From VGBV01 sp963813725 (GTDB taxonomy: Bacteria > Actinomycetota > Thermoleophilia > Solirubrobacterales > 70-9), in NCBI GenBank assembly GCA_963813725.1, contig CAWFAI010000001.1, positions 1 through 64,000 on the forward strand: a DNA stretch of 64,000 bases, read 5' to 3'. A program made the translations under genes and the position numbers. The notes under the pieces were generated by a model. That model saw only the letters and a program-made list of their open reading frames with translations, was not told where the DNA came from and made no database searches. This document shows positions 15,326 through 24,392 of this stretch, piece after piece; the stretch's first letter is position 1; every line of letters begins with the position of its first letter.

Positions 15326-16549
15326 CTAGGCCGTGAGTGAACTCAGGTCGCTGCCAGCGTCGGCCAGGACGTCCTTCTTGCCCGACACGTCCACCCCGTC
15401 CGCCAGCAGCTCGCGCGCTGTGCCGAGATCCTCGGAGCGCTCGACCGAGAGGGCGCCGGCGACCTTGCCGTCCTTCAGGTAGAAGACGCAGAACTCGCCG
15501 GCGTCGCGATCGCCGCGCCAGACCTCCTCGTCCCAGTCCTGGGCCGGCCCGACGTACTCGAGCGAGGCCCAGTCGGCGAGGTCGCTGAAGAAGTAGGGCA
15601 CGACCTCGTAGGGCGCGGGATCGCCCGCCATGCAGCGGCCGGCGTGCATCCCCTGCTGCATAGCGACGTCCCAGTGCTCCACGCGGAGGCGGCGGCCGTG
15701 GATCACGCTGTCGTAGGAGCAGACGTCGCCGGCCGCGTAGATGCCCTCGACCGAGGTCTGCAGCGTCTGGTCGCAGATGATCCCGTCGTCGACCTCCAGG
15801 CCCGCCTTCTGCGCCAGCATCACGTCGGGCTTCACCCCCGCGCCGATCACCACGAAGTCCCCCTCCACGGTCTTCCCGCTCTCGGTGACCACGGCCGAGA
15901 CGCCCTCGTCTCCCTCAAACGCCGCCAGCGTCTCGCCACCGTGGAACTCGACGCCCTTCGACTCCATCACCTCCTGGAACCAGCGCCCCGCGTCCTCGCC
16001 GAACGTCCGCGACAGGGCCACGTCCTCCATCATCACGACCGCGCAATCGGTCCCGGTGGCGGTCAGCGAGGCCGCGACCTCGCAGCCGATGTAGCTGCCG
16101 CCGATCAGAACCACCCTCTCCGCCTTGGCGGCGTCCTCGCGGATCGCGTCGGAGTTGCCGAACGCGCGCAGGTAGTGGATTCCCTCCATCTCGGCCCCGT
16201 CGACGCGCAGGATGTTGACGTTGGCGCCGGTGGCTATCAGCGCCTTGTCGAACTCCACCTCGTCACCCCCCTGCAGCTTCGCCGTCCGCTTCTCGGCATC
16301 CAGGCTCATCACGTTCGTCTTCGTGCGCAGCTCGACGTCGTTCTGCTCGTACCAGTCAGCAGGGTTGACGTGAGCGTCCTCGCGCTTGGCCTCGCCGCGC
16401 AGGTACTCCTTCGACAGCGGCGGGCGCTCGTAGGGCACCTCGGGCTCGCGCCCGACCAGCATGATCGAGTCCACCCCCCGCTTGCGCAGCTCGGCCGCGC
16501 AGTTGGCGGCCGCCATCCCGCCGCCGATCAGGAGATGGTCGACCTTCAC
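15326..16549 (-). CDS. FAD-dependent NAD(P)H oxidoreductase (ferredoxin/rubredoxin reductase type)
   Basis: A 407-residue pyridine-nucleotide-disulphide-type flavoprotein. FAD-binding IGGGMAAANCAAEL lies at the N-terminus, VPYERPPLSKEYLRGE is typical of ferredoxin reductases of oxygenase systems, the NAD(P)H Rossmann motif is LIGGSYIGCEVAASL, and the second FAD motif is GIYAAGDVCS. The C-terminal domain has WDVAMQQGMHAGR and DWASLEYVG. No redox Cys pair is seen, so it probably passes electrons to a ferredoxin or similar partner. It is the last gene of the APC-USP/TrkA operon, 28 bases after trkA; the functional link is unclear. GTG start. Confidence 0.85.
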   Translation of the reverse strand: MKVDHLLIGGGMAAANCAAELRKRGVDSIMLVGREPEVPYERPPLSKEYLRGEAKREDAHVNPADWYEQNDVELRTKTNVMSLDAEKRTAKLQGGDEVEFDKALIATGANVNILRVDGAEMEGIHYLRAFGNSDAIREDAAKAERVVLIGGSYIGCEVAASLTATGTDCAVVMMEDVALSRTFGEDAGRWFQEVMESKGVEFHGGETLAAFEGDEGVSAVVTESGKTVEGDFVVIGAGVKPDVMLAQKAGLEVDDGIICDQTLQTSVEGIYAAGDVCSYDSVIHGRRLRVEHWDVAMQQGMHAGRCMAGDPAPYEVVPYFFSDLADWASLEYVGPAQDWDEEVWRGDRDAGEFCVFYLKDGKVAGALSVERSEDLGTARELLADGVDVSGKKDVLADAGSDLSSLTA

Positions 16550-16577
16550 GCCAGACCGGTCCGGAGGTGGTCCACCG

Positions 16578-17264
16578 TCACGAGGGCTCGCCGTCGGGGC
16601 CGAAGAAGGCCTTCAGGTCCTCCTCGACGTTCGGGTCGAGGACCGCCAGCACCTCGTCGCCCGCCTCGAGCACGGTGTCGGGACCCGGCACGAAGCCGCC
16701 CTCACCCTCCCGCAGCACCGAGATCAGCAGCGTGCCCTCCGGCAGGTTCAGGTCGCCGACCCGCATCCCGGTCACCCGCGCGTCCTCCGAGAGCAGCATC
16801 TCGATGATCTCCAGCCGCTCCTCGGGCAGGTCCAGCAGGTGGACCAGCCCGTACTCGGGGACCTCGTGCTCGATCACCCGCAGGATCAGGTCGGTCGCCG
16901 AGACGTAGGGCTTGATCCCGAGCAGCTCGAAGTGGGGCCGGTTGCGCGGGTTGTTGATGCGGGCGACGATCCGGTCCACCAGGTACTTCTCCTTCGCCAC
17001 CTGGCAGATCAGGATGTTGTCCTCGTCGTCGCCGGTCACCGCGATCACCATGTCCGCCCGCGAGATGCCGGCTCGCTCCAGCACCCACAGCTCCGAGGCG
17101 TCGCCGTACTGGATGCTGTGCTCCAGCTCCTGCTCCACCGTCAGGTAGCGGTCGCGGTTGTTCTCGATCAGGGTCACCTCGTTTTCCTTCTCGATCAGCT
17201 CCCGCGCCAGGTTCCAGCCGACCTTTCCGGCGCCGACGATGATCATGTACTTCCGCTCACCCAT
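16578..17264 (-). CDS. TrkA-family potassium uptake regulator (RCK N and C domains)
   Basis: A 228-residue cytoplasmic protein. Residues 1-130 form an RCK_N Rossmann domain with the nucleotide motif VGAGKVGWNLA, LIENNRDR and VIAVTGDDEDNILICQVAK. Residues 145-225 form a TrkA_C domain (ARVTGMRVGDLNLPEGTLLI, DTVLEAGDEVLAVL). Such proteins gate K+ transporters in response to NAD(H) or c-di-AMP. Its start overlaps the end of another TrkA-type gene by eight bases, and both lie downstream of two APC permease-USP genes, so those permeases are the likely targets. Confidence 0.85.
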   Translation of the reverse strand: MGERKYMIIVGAGKVGWNLARELIEKENEVTLIENNRDRYLTVEQELEHSIQYGDASELWVLERAGISRADMVIAVTGDDEDNILICQVAKEKYLVDRIVARINNPRNRPHFELLGIKPYVSATDLILRVIEHEVPEYGLVHLLDLPEERLEIIEMLLSEDARVTGMRVGDLNLPEGTLLISVLREGEGGFVPGPDTVLEAGDEVLAVLDPNVEEDLKAFFGPDGEPS

Positions 17265-17692
17265 CGCGGCCCGCCCCGTTCAGCTCTTTCTCCAGCATCT
17301 CGATCGCGACGCTGGTCGGACAGACCGTGTTCATCCCCTGCTTCGCATACCACTCGGCCCGCAGCGGGTCGAGGATGCGGGCCACGACGTTGGGGATGTT
17401 GTAGCGGCGCTGCGCGATCTGGGCGATGACGATGTTGGTGTTGTCGCCGTCGGTGGAGGCGACGAACGCATCCGCCCTCTCGATCCCCCCGGCCTCCAGA
17501 GGCGTCCGTCTCCAACCCGGTGCCCACCGTGAACTGGCCGCCGGAGTCCTCCCACGAGCTCTCCAGCCCGACCTCCAGGCGCGCGTGCGCCTCGGGGTCC
17601 TCGTCGATGCACGAGACCTCGTTACCCGCGCGCAGCATGCTGCGCGCCACCGACGAGCCGACCCTGCCGCATCCGACGATCAGAACGAACAT
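17257..17692 (-). CDS. TrkA-family RCK_N protein, one frameshift
   Basis: An RCK_N-only TrkA-type protein of about 145 residues. The first part reads MFVLIVGCGRVGSSVARSML and GNEVSCIDEDPEAHARL to GLETDA. A one-base shift near 17501 is needed to continue as LEAGGIERADAFVASTDGDN, IVIAQIAQRRYNIPNVVARI and DPLRAEWYAKQGMNTVCPTS to a TGA at 17257. Both halves match the family well, so the shift is probably a sequencing error. It lacks the C-terminal TrkA_C domain that its neighbour has. It starts 12 bases after the upstream permease stop and overlaps the next trkA gene. Confidence 0.75.
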
Positions 17693-17703
17693 CGCGCGGA
17701 ATC

Positions 17704-19630
17704 TTACGACTGCTCGCGCGCCTCGGGCGGCGCGGTGAGCAGGACGCGGCACGGCGCCTTCTTCAGCACGTACTCCGTCACCTCCCCGATCTCGGCCGGC
17801 CGCGCGGCGCCGATGCCCGCCCAGCACGGCGCCACCGCGGATCCGGGTCGGCGGCTCCGCGCCCATCACGATCACCTCCGCCCCACGCTGGCGCGCCTCG
17901 GCGACGATCCCGGCGCCCGCCGAGCGCGCCCTCACGAACGCCGTCCCCACCTCGACGTTCTCGTACTCATCCCCCACCTGGTCGGCGCGGGCCAGCGCCC
18001 GGTCGGCGCGCTCGCGCACGTTCTTCGACAGCGGCGCGTCGATCGGCACCGTCAGCGGCAGCTCCGCGACGAAGACCACGTCCATGCGCGGGTTGGGCTT
18101 CCCCTCCTTCACCTCAGCGTCGGCCAGCCGCCCCGCGGTGGCGATGATCTCGTCGTCGAGGTCGGTGCCGAACACCGGCACGAGGATGTTCGAGTACTCG
18201 ATCTCCGAGGCCTGCTTCTTCAGCGAGACCTCGGGGACCGTCACCCGCTCGGTCAGCGAGGTCTCCTCGACCAGCTTGCGATAGACGACGTAGGTGACGA
18301 GCCCGAACAGCATCCAGCCGCCGCCCACGTACAGCGCCTGCTCGTGGAAGGCGATCACGCTCAACCACGCCAGCCCGCTGACGACCGCCGCGAACACCGC
18401 CGGCAGCGGCAGCTCCCAGCCGCCGACGCGGACGTTCCAGGGCACCCGGTATGGGCGCTCGCGATCCGGCTCGGTGCGCCGCAGGCTCACGATCGACAGA
18501 TGCGCGATCGTCGCAGCCAGCAGGGCGCCGAACGCGTACACCCCGGCGAGGAACTCGATGTCGCCTGGGACAGCGAGCGCGAACGCCAGCGCCGCCGCGA
18601 TCCCGATCGCGATGAACGGCGTCGCGTGGGTCCGCTCCAGGCGCCCCGCCCAGCTCGGAATCTGCCGGTTGGTGGCGAGCACGTAGACGTGGCGCGCCAG
18701 CCCCAGCATCGAGGTGTTCGCCGCCCAGACAAGCACCGGCACCGCGGTCAGCACCACCGCCCACTGCATCGCGTCGGCGAGCCACGCGGGCTCGAACGAC
18801 TGCACCACCCCCAGCACCGGCGCCTCGACGAACTCGCCCGCGAGCGCCGTCTCGGGGCCGTCGGGGCCGGGGACCACGGGCACCGCCATCAGCGCCACCG
18901 CCGCCATTCCCGCGTACATCAGCGGCACGATCACCGCCCCGGCGCTCGCCACCCGCGTCAGCTCCCCCTCCTCGAAGTCCAGGTCCGGCGCCAGGTCGCT
19001 CGCCGCTTCGATCCCGGCGTAGGCGATCGTGGCCACAACCGCGGCGTAGACGATGTCCTTCAGGCTCGGCGTCGTGAACAGGTCCAGCTCGGCGGTAAGC
19101 AGCTCCGGGTCCAGCACCACGACGGCGCCGACCAGGATCACCAGCAGCTGCAGCCCCAGGTCCGCGAGCGCCAGCAGCACCAGACTGTTCTGCCGACCGC
19201 CGCCGGTGACGCCGGCGACGTTCAGGTAGGCGGCCAGCAGAATCACGGCCCCAGCGACGACCAACTCCTCGGAGCCCCCCGCGAACTCGCCCCACACCGG
19301 CGTCAGGTAGTGGGGCACCGAGATCGCCGCGGCGGAGATCACGATCACGTAATCGATCAGGATCGCCCAGCCGGCGATGAAGCTGATCAGCTCGTTGAAG
19401 GCGTGTCGCGCGAAGGTCGAGGAGCCCCCGCGCTCGCGGTACATCGCTCCGCCCTCGACGTAGGTGAGCGTGGTGATCGCGAACATGATCCCGGCGGCGA
19501 GGAAGATCAGCGGCGTCAGGCCCAGCCCGCGGTCGGCGACGACGCCGATCGAGAAGTAGATCGAGAAGCCGACCGCCGAGGCGGCGATCGCGTACAGGAA
19601 GGGGACCCCCAGGAGTTGCCGCGGCCTCAT
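17704..19630 (-). CDS. APC-family permease with C-terminal universal stress protein domain, one frameshift
   Basis: About 641 residues. Residues 1-450 are an amino-acid-polyamine-organocation permease with about 12 hydrophobic segments (GLGLTPLIFLAAGIMFAITT, YVEGGAMYRERGGSSTFARH, VVATIAYAGIEAASDLAPDL). Residues 480-640 are a USP domain (SNILVPVFGTDLDDEIIATA, EVIVMGAEPP, then after a shift near 17840 APCRVLLTAPPE). APC-USP fusions include the K+ importer KimA, but amino-acid transport is also possible. The ATG overlaps the stop of the small membrane-protein gene upstream. Two TrkA-type genes follow, which favours ion transport. Confidence 0.78.
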
Positions 19631-19841
19631 CCGCGCAGCGACACGTAGAGCCGGCCGGCGCCGATGCCGGTGAAGATGAGCGCCGAACAGCACCCCGAGC
19701 GCGGTCGGGCCCCCTCCCCGCGCCAGCGTCACCACGATCATCGCCAGGCCGAAGCCGATGATCGTGACCGAGAACATCCGCACCGCCAGCTGGTAGCCCT
19801 CGCTCAGCGGCGCGCGGCTCGGGCTTGTCCTCGCGGCTCAC
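19627..19841 (-). CDS. Small membrane protein between two APC-USP genes, two frameshifts
   Basis: A protein of about 71 residues after allowing two single-base shifts (near 19815 and 19690): a charged start (SREDKPEPR), then SEGYQLAVRMFSVTIIGFGL, AMIVVTLARGGGPTALGVLF and GALIFTGIGAGRLYVSLRG. Two hydrophobic helices are predicted. It begins at a GTG that overlaps the stop of the upstream APC-USP gene (GTGA) and ends in an ATGA overlap with the next one. This tight sandwich suggests a small subunit or chaperone of the permeases. Function unknown. Confidence 0.55.
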
Positions 19842-21758
19842 GCCGGCACCTCGGCATGCTCGCCCGTGCCGCCGCCGCGGCCCGGGACCGCCCCGGCTCG
19901 CCGACTACGATCACCCGGCAGGGCCGCTCCGCCAGCACCGTCTGCAGCGTCTTGCCGTAGAGCGGCCGCCCGTCGCGGTAGCGCAGCCCGATCACCAGCG
20001 CGCTCGCCTCCATCTCCTCCGCCTCCTCGGCGATCGAATGGCCGGCCTGGTTGGGGCGCACGCGGTGCACGTGGCCGCTGACGCGCAGCCCGCCGATCAG
20101 CTTCGCCTGCTCGATCTTCGACTGCGCCTCGGACTCGCGCTCCTTCAGCGGCGCATCCAGCGGCAGGCTCTGGGGCACGGTCAGCACCGAGATCACGTGG
20201 ATGCCGCGCCGGCGCTTGGCCGCGAGCCTGCACCGCCGTCGCGATCGGCTCGGCCGAGAATTCGGCGTCGTCCTCGAAGGCGACGAGCACGCTGCGGTAC
20301 TCGATCTCCTCGACCCCGAGGGGCTCCAGCGTCTCCACCTTGACCGTCTCGGTCAACGGCAGCGCGCGATAGCGGCGGTAGGCGAAGTAGAGCGCCAGCC
20401 CGAACACCATCCAGCCGCCCCCGACCAACAGGGTGACCGGGTCCAGGGCCATCACCACCACGAACGCCCCACGGTACCGAAGGCGCCCAACACGGCGGTC
20501 AGCGGCACCGAGACGCCGCGAAGGGGCAGGTTCAACGGGGGCTTCCAACCGCGCTCGAGTTCGGGCTTCGTCTGGCGCAGCCGGATCACCGCAGACGTGC
20601 GCGATCGTGAACGAGAGCATCGCCCCGAACGAGTACATCGTCGCCAGGAAGGCCGTCTCGCCCGGGATCACCGTCAGGATCGCCACGCCGGAGAAGACGA
20701 GGATCGCCATGTAGGGCGTGCGGAAGGTCGGATGGACCTGGCGCAGGATCTCCGGCAGCTGGCGGTGCTGCCCCATCGAGTAGGTCAGCCGCGAGAGGCC
20801 GATCAGCGCCGCGTTGGTCGCGATCAGCAGGATCACCGCCGCGAGGACTCCGACGTAGACCCGCAGCACCTCGGTCATTCCGGCCCCGAGCCCGAGGTTC
20901 TCGACGATCCCCAGCACGGGGTCGTCGGCGTAGGTTGTGCCCAGCTCGGTCGTGTACTCGCCCGGCCGCGTTCTGCTCGACCGGCATCGCCGAGAGGGCG
21001 ATGATCGGCAGCAGCGCATAGAGCCCGATCACAGCCAGCACCACCAGACCCGACCCCGCGCGGGATCGATCCGCGTCGGCGTCCTTGGCCTCCTCGGCCA
21101 TGTTCGAGATCGTCTCGATCCCGGTGTAGGCGATCATCCCCACCGCGATCCCCAGCAGGAAGTCGCCCCAGGTCGGCGCCGTGCCCAGTTCCACCTGGGA
21201 GACGAGCGGTGTCGGGCGAGAGCACGAGCACGATCCCGATCGCGACCAGCACGATCTGCGTCGCCAGATCCGCGATCGCCAGCACCAGGTTCAGCCGTGC
21301 CGACTCCTGCGTTCCCTTCACGTTCAGGGCCGCGAGCGCCCGCGATCAGGATGATCGCCGCCGATCACGTCGCCCGGCCCCTCCCCCAGCGGCTCCCAGA
21401 AGACCGCCAGGTAATGCGGCACGAAGAAGGCCGAGATCGCGATCGTGATGATGTAGGTCAGCATCTGCCCCCAGGCCGCGAAGAAGCTGACCAGCTCGTT
21501 GAAGGCGTGGCGCGCGAAGCTCGAGGAGCCGCCAGCCTCGGGGTACATCACCGTCGCCTCGGTGTAGGTGGCCGCGGTGAACACGAAGACGAGCCCCGCG
21601 ATCATGAACGTGATCGGGGTCAGCCCGAGCGCGTAGAGCGCGACCACGCCGAGCGCGTAGTAGATCGAGGAGCCGACGTTGCCGTAGGCGGCGGAGAAGA
21701 GCGCGCCGGTGCCGTGCACCCGCGCCAGCGATTCGTCCCGAGGAATCCTCCTAGCCAA
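19838..21758 (-). pseudogene. APC-family permease with C-terminal USP domain, multiply frameshifted
   Basis: Paralogue of the 17704-19630 gene, about 640 residues if roughly seven single-base shifts are corrected (near 21345, 21215, 20970, 20595, 20475, 20225 and 19885). Pieces in order: GNVGSSIYYALGVVALYALG, GGSSSFARHAFNELVSFFAA, GIETISNMAEEAKDADAD, IATNAALIGLSRLTYSMGQH, LPLTETVKVETLEPLGVEEI, then a USP domain (VISVLTVPQSLPLDAPL, LVIGLRYRDGRPLYGKTLQT, CRVIVVGEPG). Conservation between shifts argues for sequencing error rather than decay. It probably heads the operon from a TTG at 21758. Same possible role: K+ or amino-acid import. Confidence 0.65.
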
Positions 21759-21773
21759 GGCTCACAGAAGATA

Positions 21774-21803
21774 CGCGCGGCCGAGGCTGCCCCCGGCCGC
21801 GCG
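21774..21803 (-). terminator. Hairpin terminator after hppA
   Basis: A 10-bp G/C stem (21774-21783 with 21794-21803) lies between the hppA stop and the start of the APC-USP operon on the minus strand. It should end the hppA transcript and separate the two units. Confidence 0.6.
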
Positions 21804-21826
21804 CGTGTCAAGCGGTGTTTTCGTAG

Positions 21827-23899
21827 CTACAGGGCGACGATCGGGATGATCAGGATCGCGACGATGTTGGCGACCTTGATCATCGGGTTGATCGCCGGGC
21901 CGGCTGTGTCCTTGTAGGGGTCGCCGACCGTGTCGCCCGTCACCGAGGCGGCATGCGCATCGGATCCCTTGCCACCGAAGGAGCCGTCCTCGATCAGCTT
22001 CTTGGCGTTGTCCCAGGCGCCGCCGCCGGCGGTCATCGAGATCGCGGCGAAGATGCCGACGACGATGACGCCGATCAGGAGGCCGCCGAGCGCCTGATAA
22101 CTGAGCAGGCCGACCACGACGGGGATCGCGATCGGAATCAGCGAGGGCAGGATCATCTCCCGCTGCGCCGAGGCGGTCACGATCGCAACCGAGCCGGCGT
22201 AGTCGGGCTTGTCCTCGCCCGTCATGATCCCCGGCTTCTCGCGGAACTGGCGCCGCACCTCCTCGACCACCTGGCCGCCGGCGCGGCCGACCGCTTCGAT
22301 CGAGAGTGCCGAGAACAGGTAGACCATGATGCCGCCGATCAAGAGGCCGATCAGCACGTCGGGCTCGGCGATGTCGAAGCTGAGGGCCTTGTCGGGATCC
22401 TCCTCCTGCAGCTCGAACAGGAAGGCGTTGAACAGCACCAGCGCGGCCAGCGCGGCGGAGCCGATCGCGTACCCCTTGGTGACGGCCTTGGTCGTGTTTC
22501 CGACCGCGTCGAGGGGGTCGGTGATGTCGCGGACCTCCTGTGGCAGGTCCGCCATCTCGGCGATGCCACCGGCGTTGTCGGTGATCGGGCCGAAGGCGTC
22601 CAGCGCGACGATCAAGCCGGTCAGCGACAGCTGCGCCATCACGGCGATGCCGATGCCGTAGATCCCGGCCAGCTCGTTGGCGCCGAGGATCGCCAGCACC
22701 AGCACCAGTACGGGCGCGGCGGTGGACTGGAAGCCCTGCGCCAGGCCCTGGATGATGTTGGTCGCGTGACCGGTCTCCGAGGCCTCGGCGATGGTGCGCA
22801 CCGGCCGGAAGCGAGTCGAGGTGTAGAAGTCGGTGATCACGAACAGCAGCGCCGTGACGCCGACCCCGATCAGGCCGCAGAGCCAGAGGTCGCTGACGCT
22901 GACGGCGTCGGCTCCGGCGTCGGCCAGGCCGAGGCGGACGGGATCGCTCATCAGCCAGTCGGTGATCGGGTAGAAGGCTGCCGCCGAGAGCAGAGCCGAA
23001 ACGGCGAGCCCGATGTAGAGGGCCCGCTCGACGTTGCCTGTACGGGTGCGGACGGAAAGCGCCCCGACGATCGAGGCGATGATCGCGACGCCTCCGAGGG
23101 CAAGCGGGTAGATCGCAACCTCTCGGGCGTACTCGCCCGTGAAGGTCAGCACACCGAGCAACATCACGGCGACCGCGGTGACCGCGTAGGTCTCGAACAG
23201 GTCGGCGGCCATGCCTGCGCAATCGCCGACGTTGTCGCCCACGTTGTCGGCGATCACCGCGGGGTTGCGCGGATCGTCCTCGGGGATCCCCGCCTCGATC
23301 TTGCCGACCAGGTCGGCGCCGACGTCGGCGGCCTTGGTGAAGATGCCGCCGCCGAGTCGCGCGAAGACCGAGATCAGCGAGCCGCCGAAGCCGAGGCCGA
23401 TGAGCGCGTCAACGGCCTCCTTGTCGGAGAAGTCGAGCAGCACCAGGACGCCGTAATACCCGGCCACGCCCAGCAGCGCTAGTCCGACGACCAACAGGCC
23501 CGTGACCGAACCGCCCTTGAAGGCGACGTCGAGCGCGGGCGGAATGCCGCCCCGGGCGGCCTCTGCCACCCGCGAGTTGGCGCGCACGGACACGTTCATG
23601 CCGATGAACCCGGCGGCGCCGGAGAGGATTCCCCCGATCACGAAGCCGATCGCCGTCTCCACGTTCTGGAGCGGGATCAGCAGCACGGCGATCACGACGC
23701 CGACCCCGGCGATGATCGTGTACTGCCGCTTCAGGTAGGCGCTGGCGCCCTCCTGGATCGCCCCCGAGATCTCCACCATCCTGTCGTTGCCCGCCGGCTT
23801 CGCGAGCAGGCGCTGGGTGATCAGCAGCCCGTAGACGACGGCGGCTCCGGCGCAGCCGAGCGCGAAGACGACTCCGTAATCGGTCAGAAAATCAGTCAA
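21827..23899 (-). CDS. hppA: Membrane proton-translocating pyrophosphatase, K+-independent type
   Basis: A 690-residue polytopic enzyme that couples PPi hydrolysis to H+ export. Signature motifs are intact: the substrate-binding DVGADLVGKIEAGIPEDDPR, IADNVGDNVGDCAGMAADLF, ITDNAGGIAEMADLPQEVR and the C-terminal GDTVGDPYKDTAGPAINPM. GNTTKAVTKG carries Lys471 where K+-dependent enzymes have Ala, so this is probably a K+-independent H+-PPase. Start: TTG 23899, with GGGAG about ten bases upstream; the N-terminus looks complete. A hairpin follows the stop. Confidence 0.93.
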   Translation of the reverse strand: MTDFLTDYGVVFALGCAGAAVVYGLLITQRLLAKPAGNDRMVEISGAIQEGASAYLKRQYTIIAGVGVVIAVLLIPLQNVETAIGFVIGGILSGAAGFIGMNVSVRANSRVAEAARGGIPPALDVAFKGGSVTGLLVVGLALLGVAGYYGVLVLLDFSDKEAVDALIGLGFGGSLISVFARLGGGIFTKAADVGADLVGKIEAGIPEDDPRNPAVIADNVGDNVGDCAGMAADLFETYAVTAVAVMLLGVLTFTGEYAREVAIYPLALGGVAIIASIVGALSVRTRTGNVERALYIGLAVSALLSAAAFYPITDWLMSDPVRLGLADAGADAVSVSDLWLCGLIGVGVTALLFVITDFYTSTRFRPVRTIAEASETGHATNIIQGLAQGFQSTAAPVLVLVLAILGANELAGIYGIGIAVMAQLSLTGLIVALDAFGPITDNAGGIAEMADLPQEVRDITDPLDAVGNTTKAVTKGYAIGSAALAALVLFNAFLFELQEEDPDKALSFDIAEPDVLIGLLIGGIMVYLFSALSIEAVGRAGGQVVEEVRRQFREKPGIMTGEDKPDYAGSVAIVTASAQREMILPSLIPIAIPVVVGLLSYQALGGLLIGVIVVGIFAAISMTAGGGAWDNAKKLIEDGSFGGKGSDAHAASVTGDTVGDPYKDTAGPAINPMIKVANIVAILIIPIVAL

Positions 23900-23957
23900 G
23901 TGCTTTCAGCTCCCTATCTGGCTCTGGATGGCTCTCGGAAAAAGGCGGCGCGGGATC

Positions 23958-24392
23958 TTAACCGTCGTCCCCGCCCGCGTGCTTCGCGTCCTCGCCCGCG
24001 TGCTTCGCGTACAGCAGCTCCATCTCCGAGACCGCCTGGCGCAGCTGCGGCTTGGCGTCCTCGGGGACCATCTCGGTCAGCGCCCGCGCCGCCTCGATCC
24101 CCTGCCGGGCCTGCTCCAGGTCGCGCTCGTCGTCCTTGGCCGTGCGCCGGGCAGCCAGGTTGAGGATGCTGACGGCGCTCTGCAGGATCACGTCCTCGAC
24201 CTTGAGATTGCGGATCTGGTCCTCGAGCTGCGCCCGCAGCTCCTCCTCGCTCTGCTCGGCGGCGGGGGGCTCGCCTGAGGCGGCCGGCTCGGCCGGGGGC
24301 TCGCCTGAGGCGGCCGGCTCGGCCGGCGGCTCGCCTGAGGCGGCCGGCTCGGCCGGCTGGTCCTTCTCGGGCTGTTTTTCCTCTTCAGCCAC
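23958..24392 (-). CDS. Acidic protein with AEPAASGEPP repeats and a conserved helical C-terminus
   Basis: A 144-residue soluble protein starting at GTG 24392, eight bases inside the end of the upstream ligase gene. Residues 12-45 carry three identical ten-residue repeats (AEPAASGEPP), mirrored in DNA as three 30-bp units. After this comes a helical region: LRAQLEDQIRNLKVEDVILQ, SAVSILNLAARRTAKDD and a run ending in paired AKHAG. The middle part looks like an actinobacterial conserved domain, but I cannot name it. No signal peptide. Another frame here is open for 243 codons but is rich in Arg/Ser and unlikely to be real. Confidence 0.6.
   Translation of the reverse strand: MAEEEKQPEKDQPAEPAASGEPPAEPAASGEPPAEPAASGEPPAAEQSEEELRAQLEDQIRNLKVEDVILQSAVSILNLAARRTAKDDERDLEQARQGIEAARALTEMVPEDAKPQLRQAVSEMELLYAKHAGEDAKHAGGDDG
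24268..24357. repeat. Three tandem 30-bp repeats within a coding region
   Basis: Three near-identical 30-base units (24268-24297, 24298-24327, 24328-24357) encode the ten-residue repeats of the acidic protein. The units are in frame and almost identical in DNA, which suggests recent duplication by slippage. Confidence 0.85.

Noticed and set aside
17243..19783. A single 846-residue permease-TrkA fusion protein
   Set aside because: The open frame joins parts of three genes only because of frameshifts. Internal start/stop overlaps and separate family ends show three genes: small membrane protein, APC-USP permease and TrkA.
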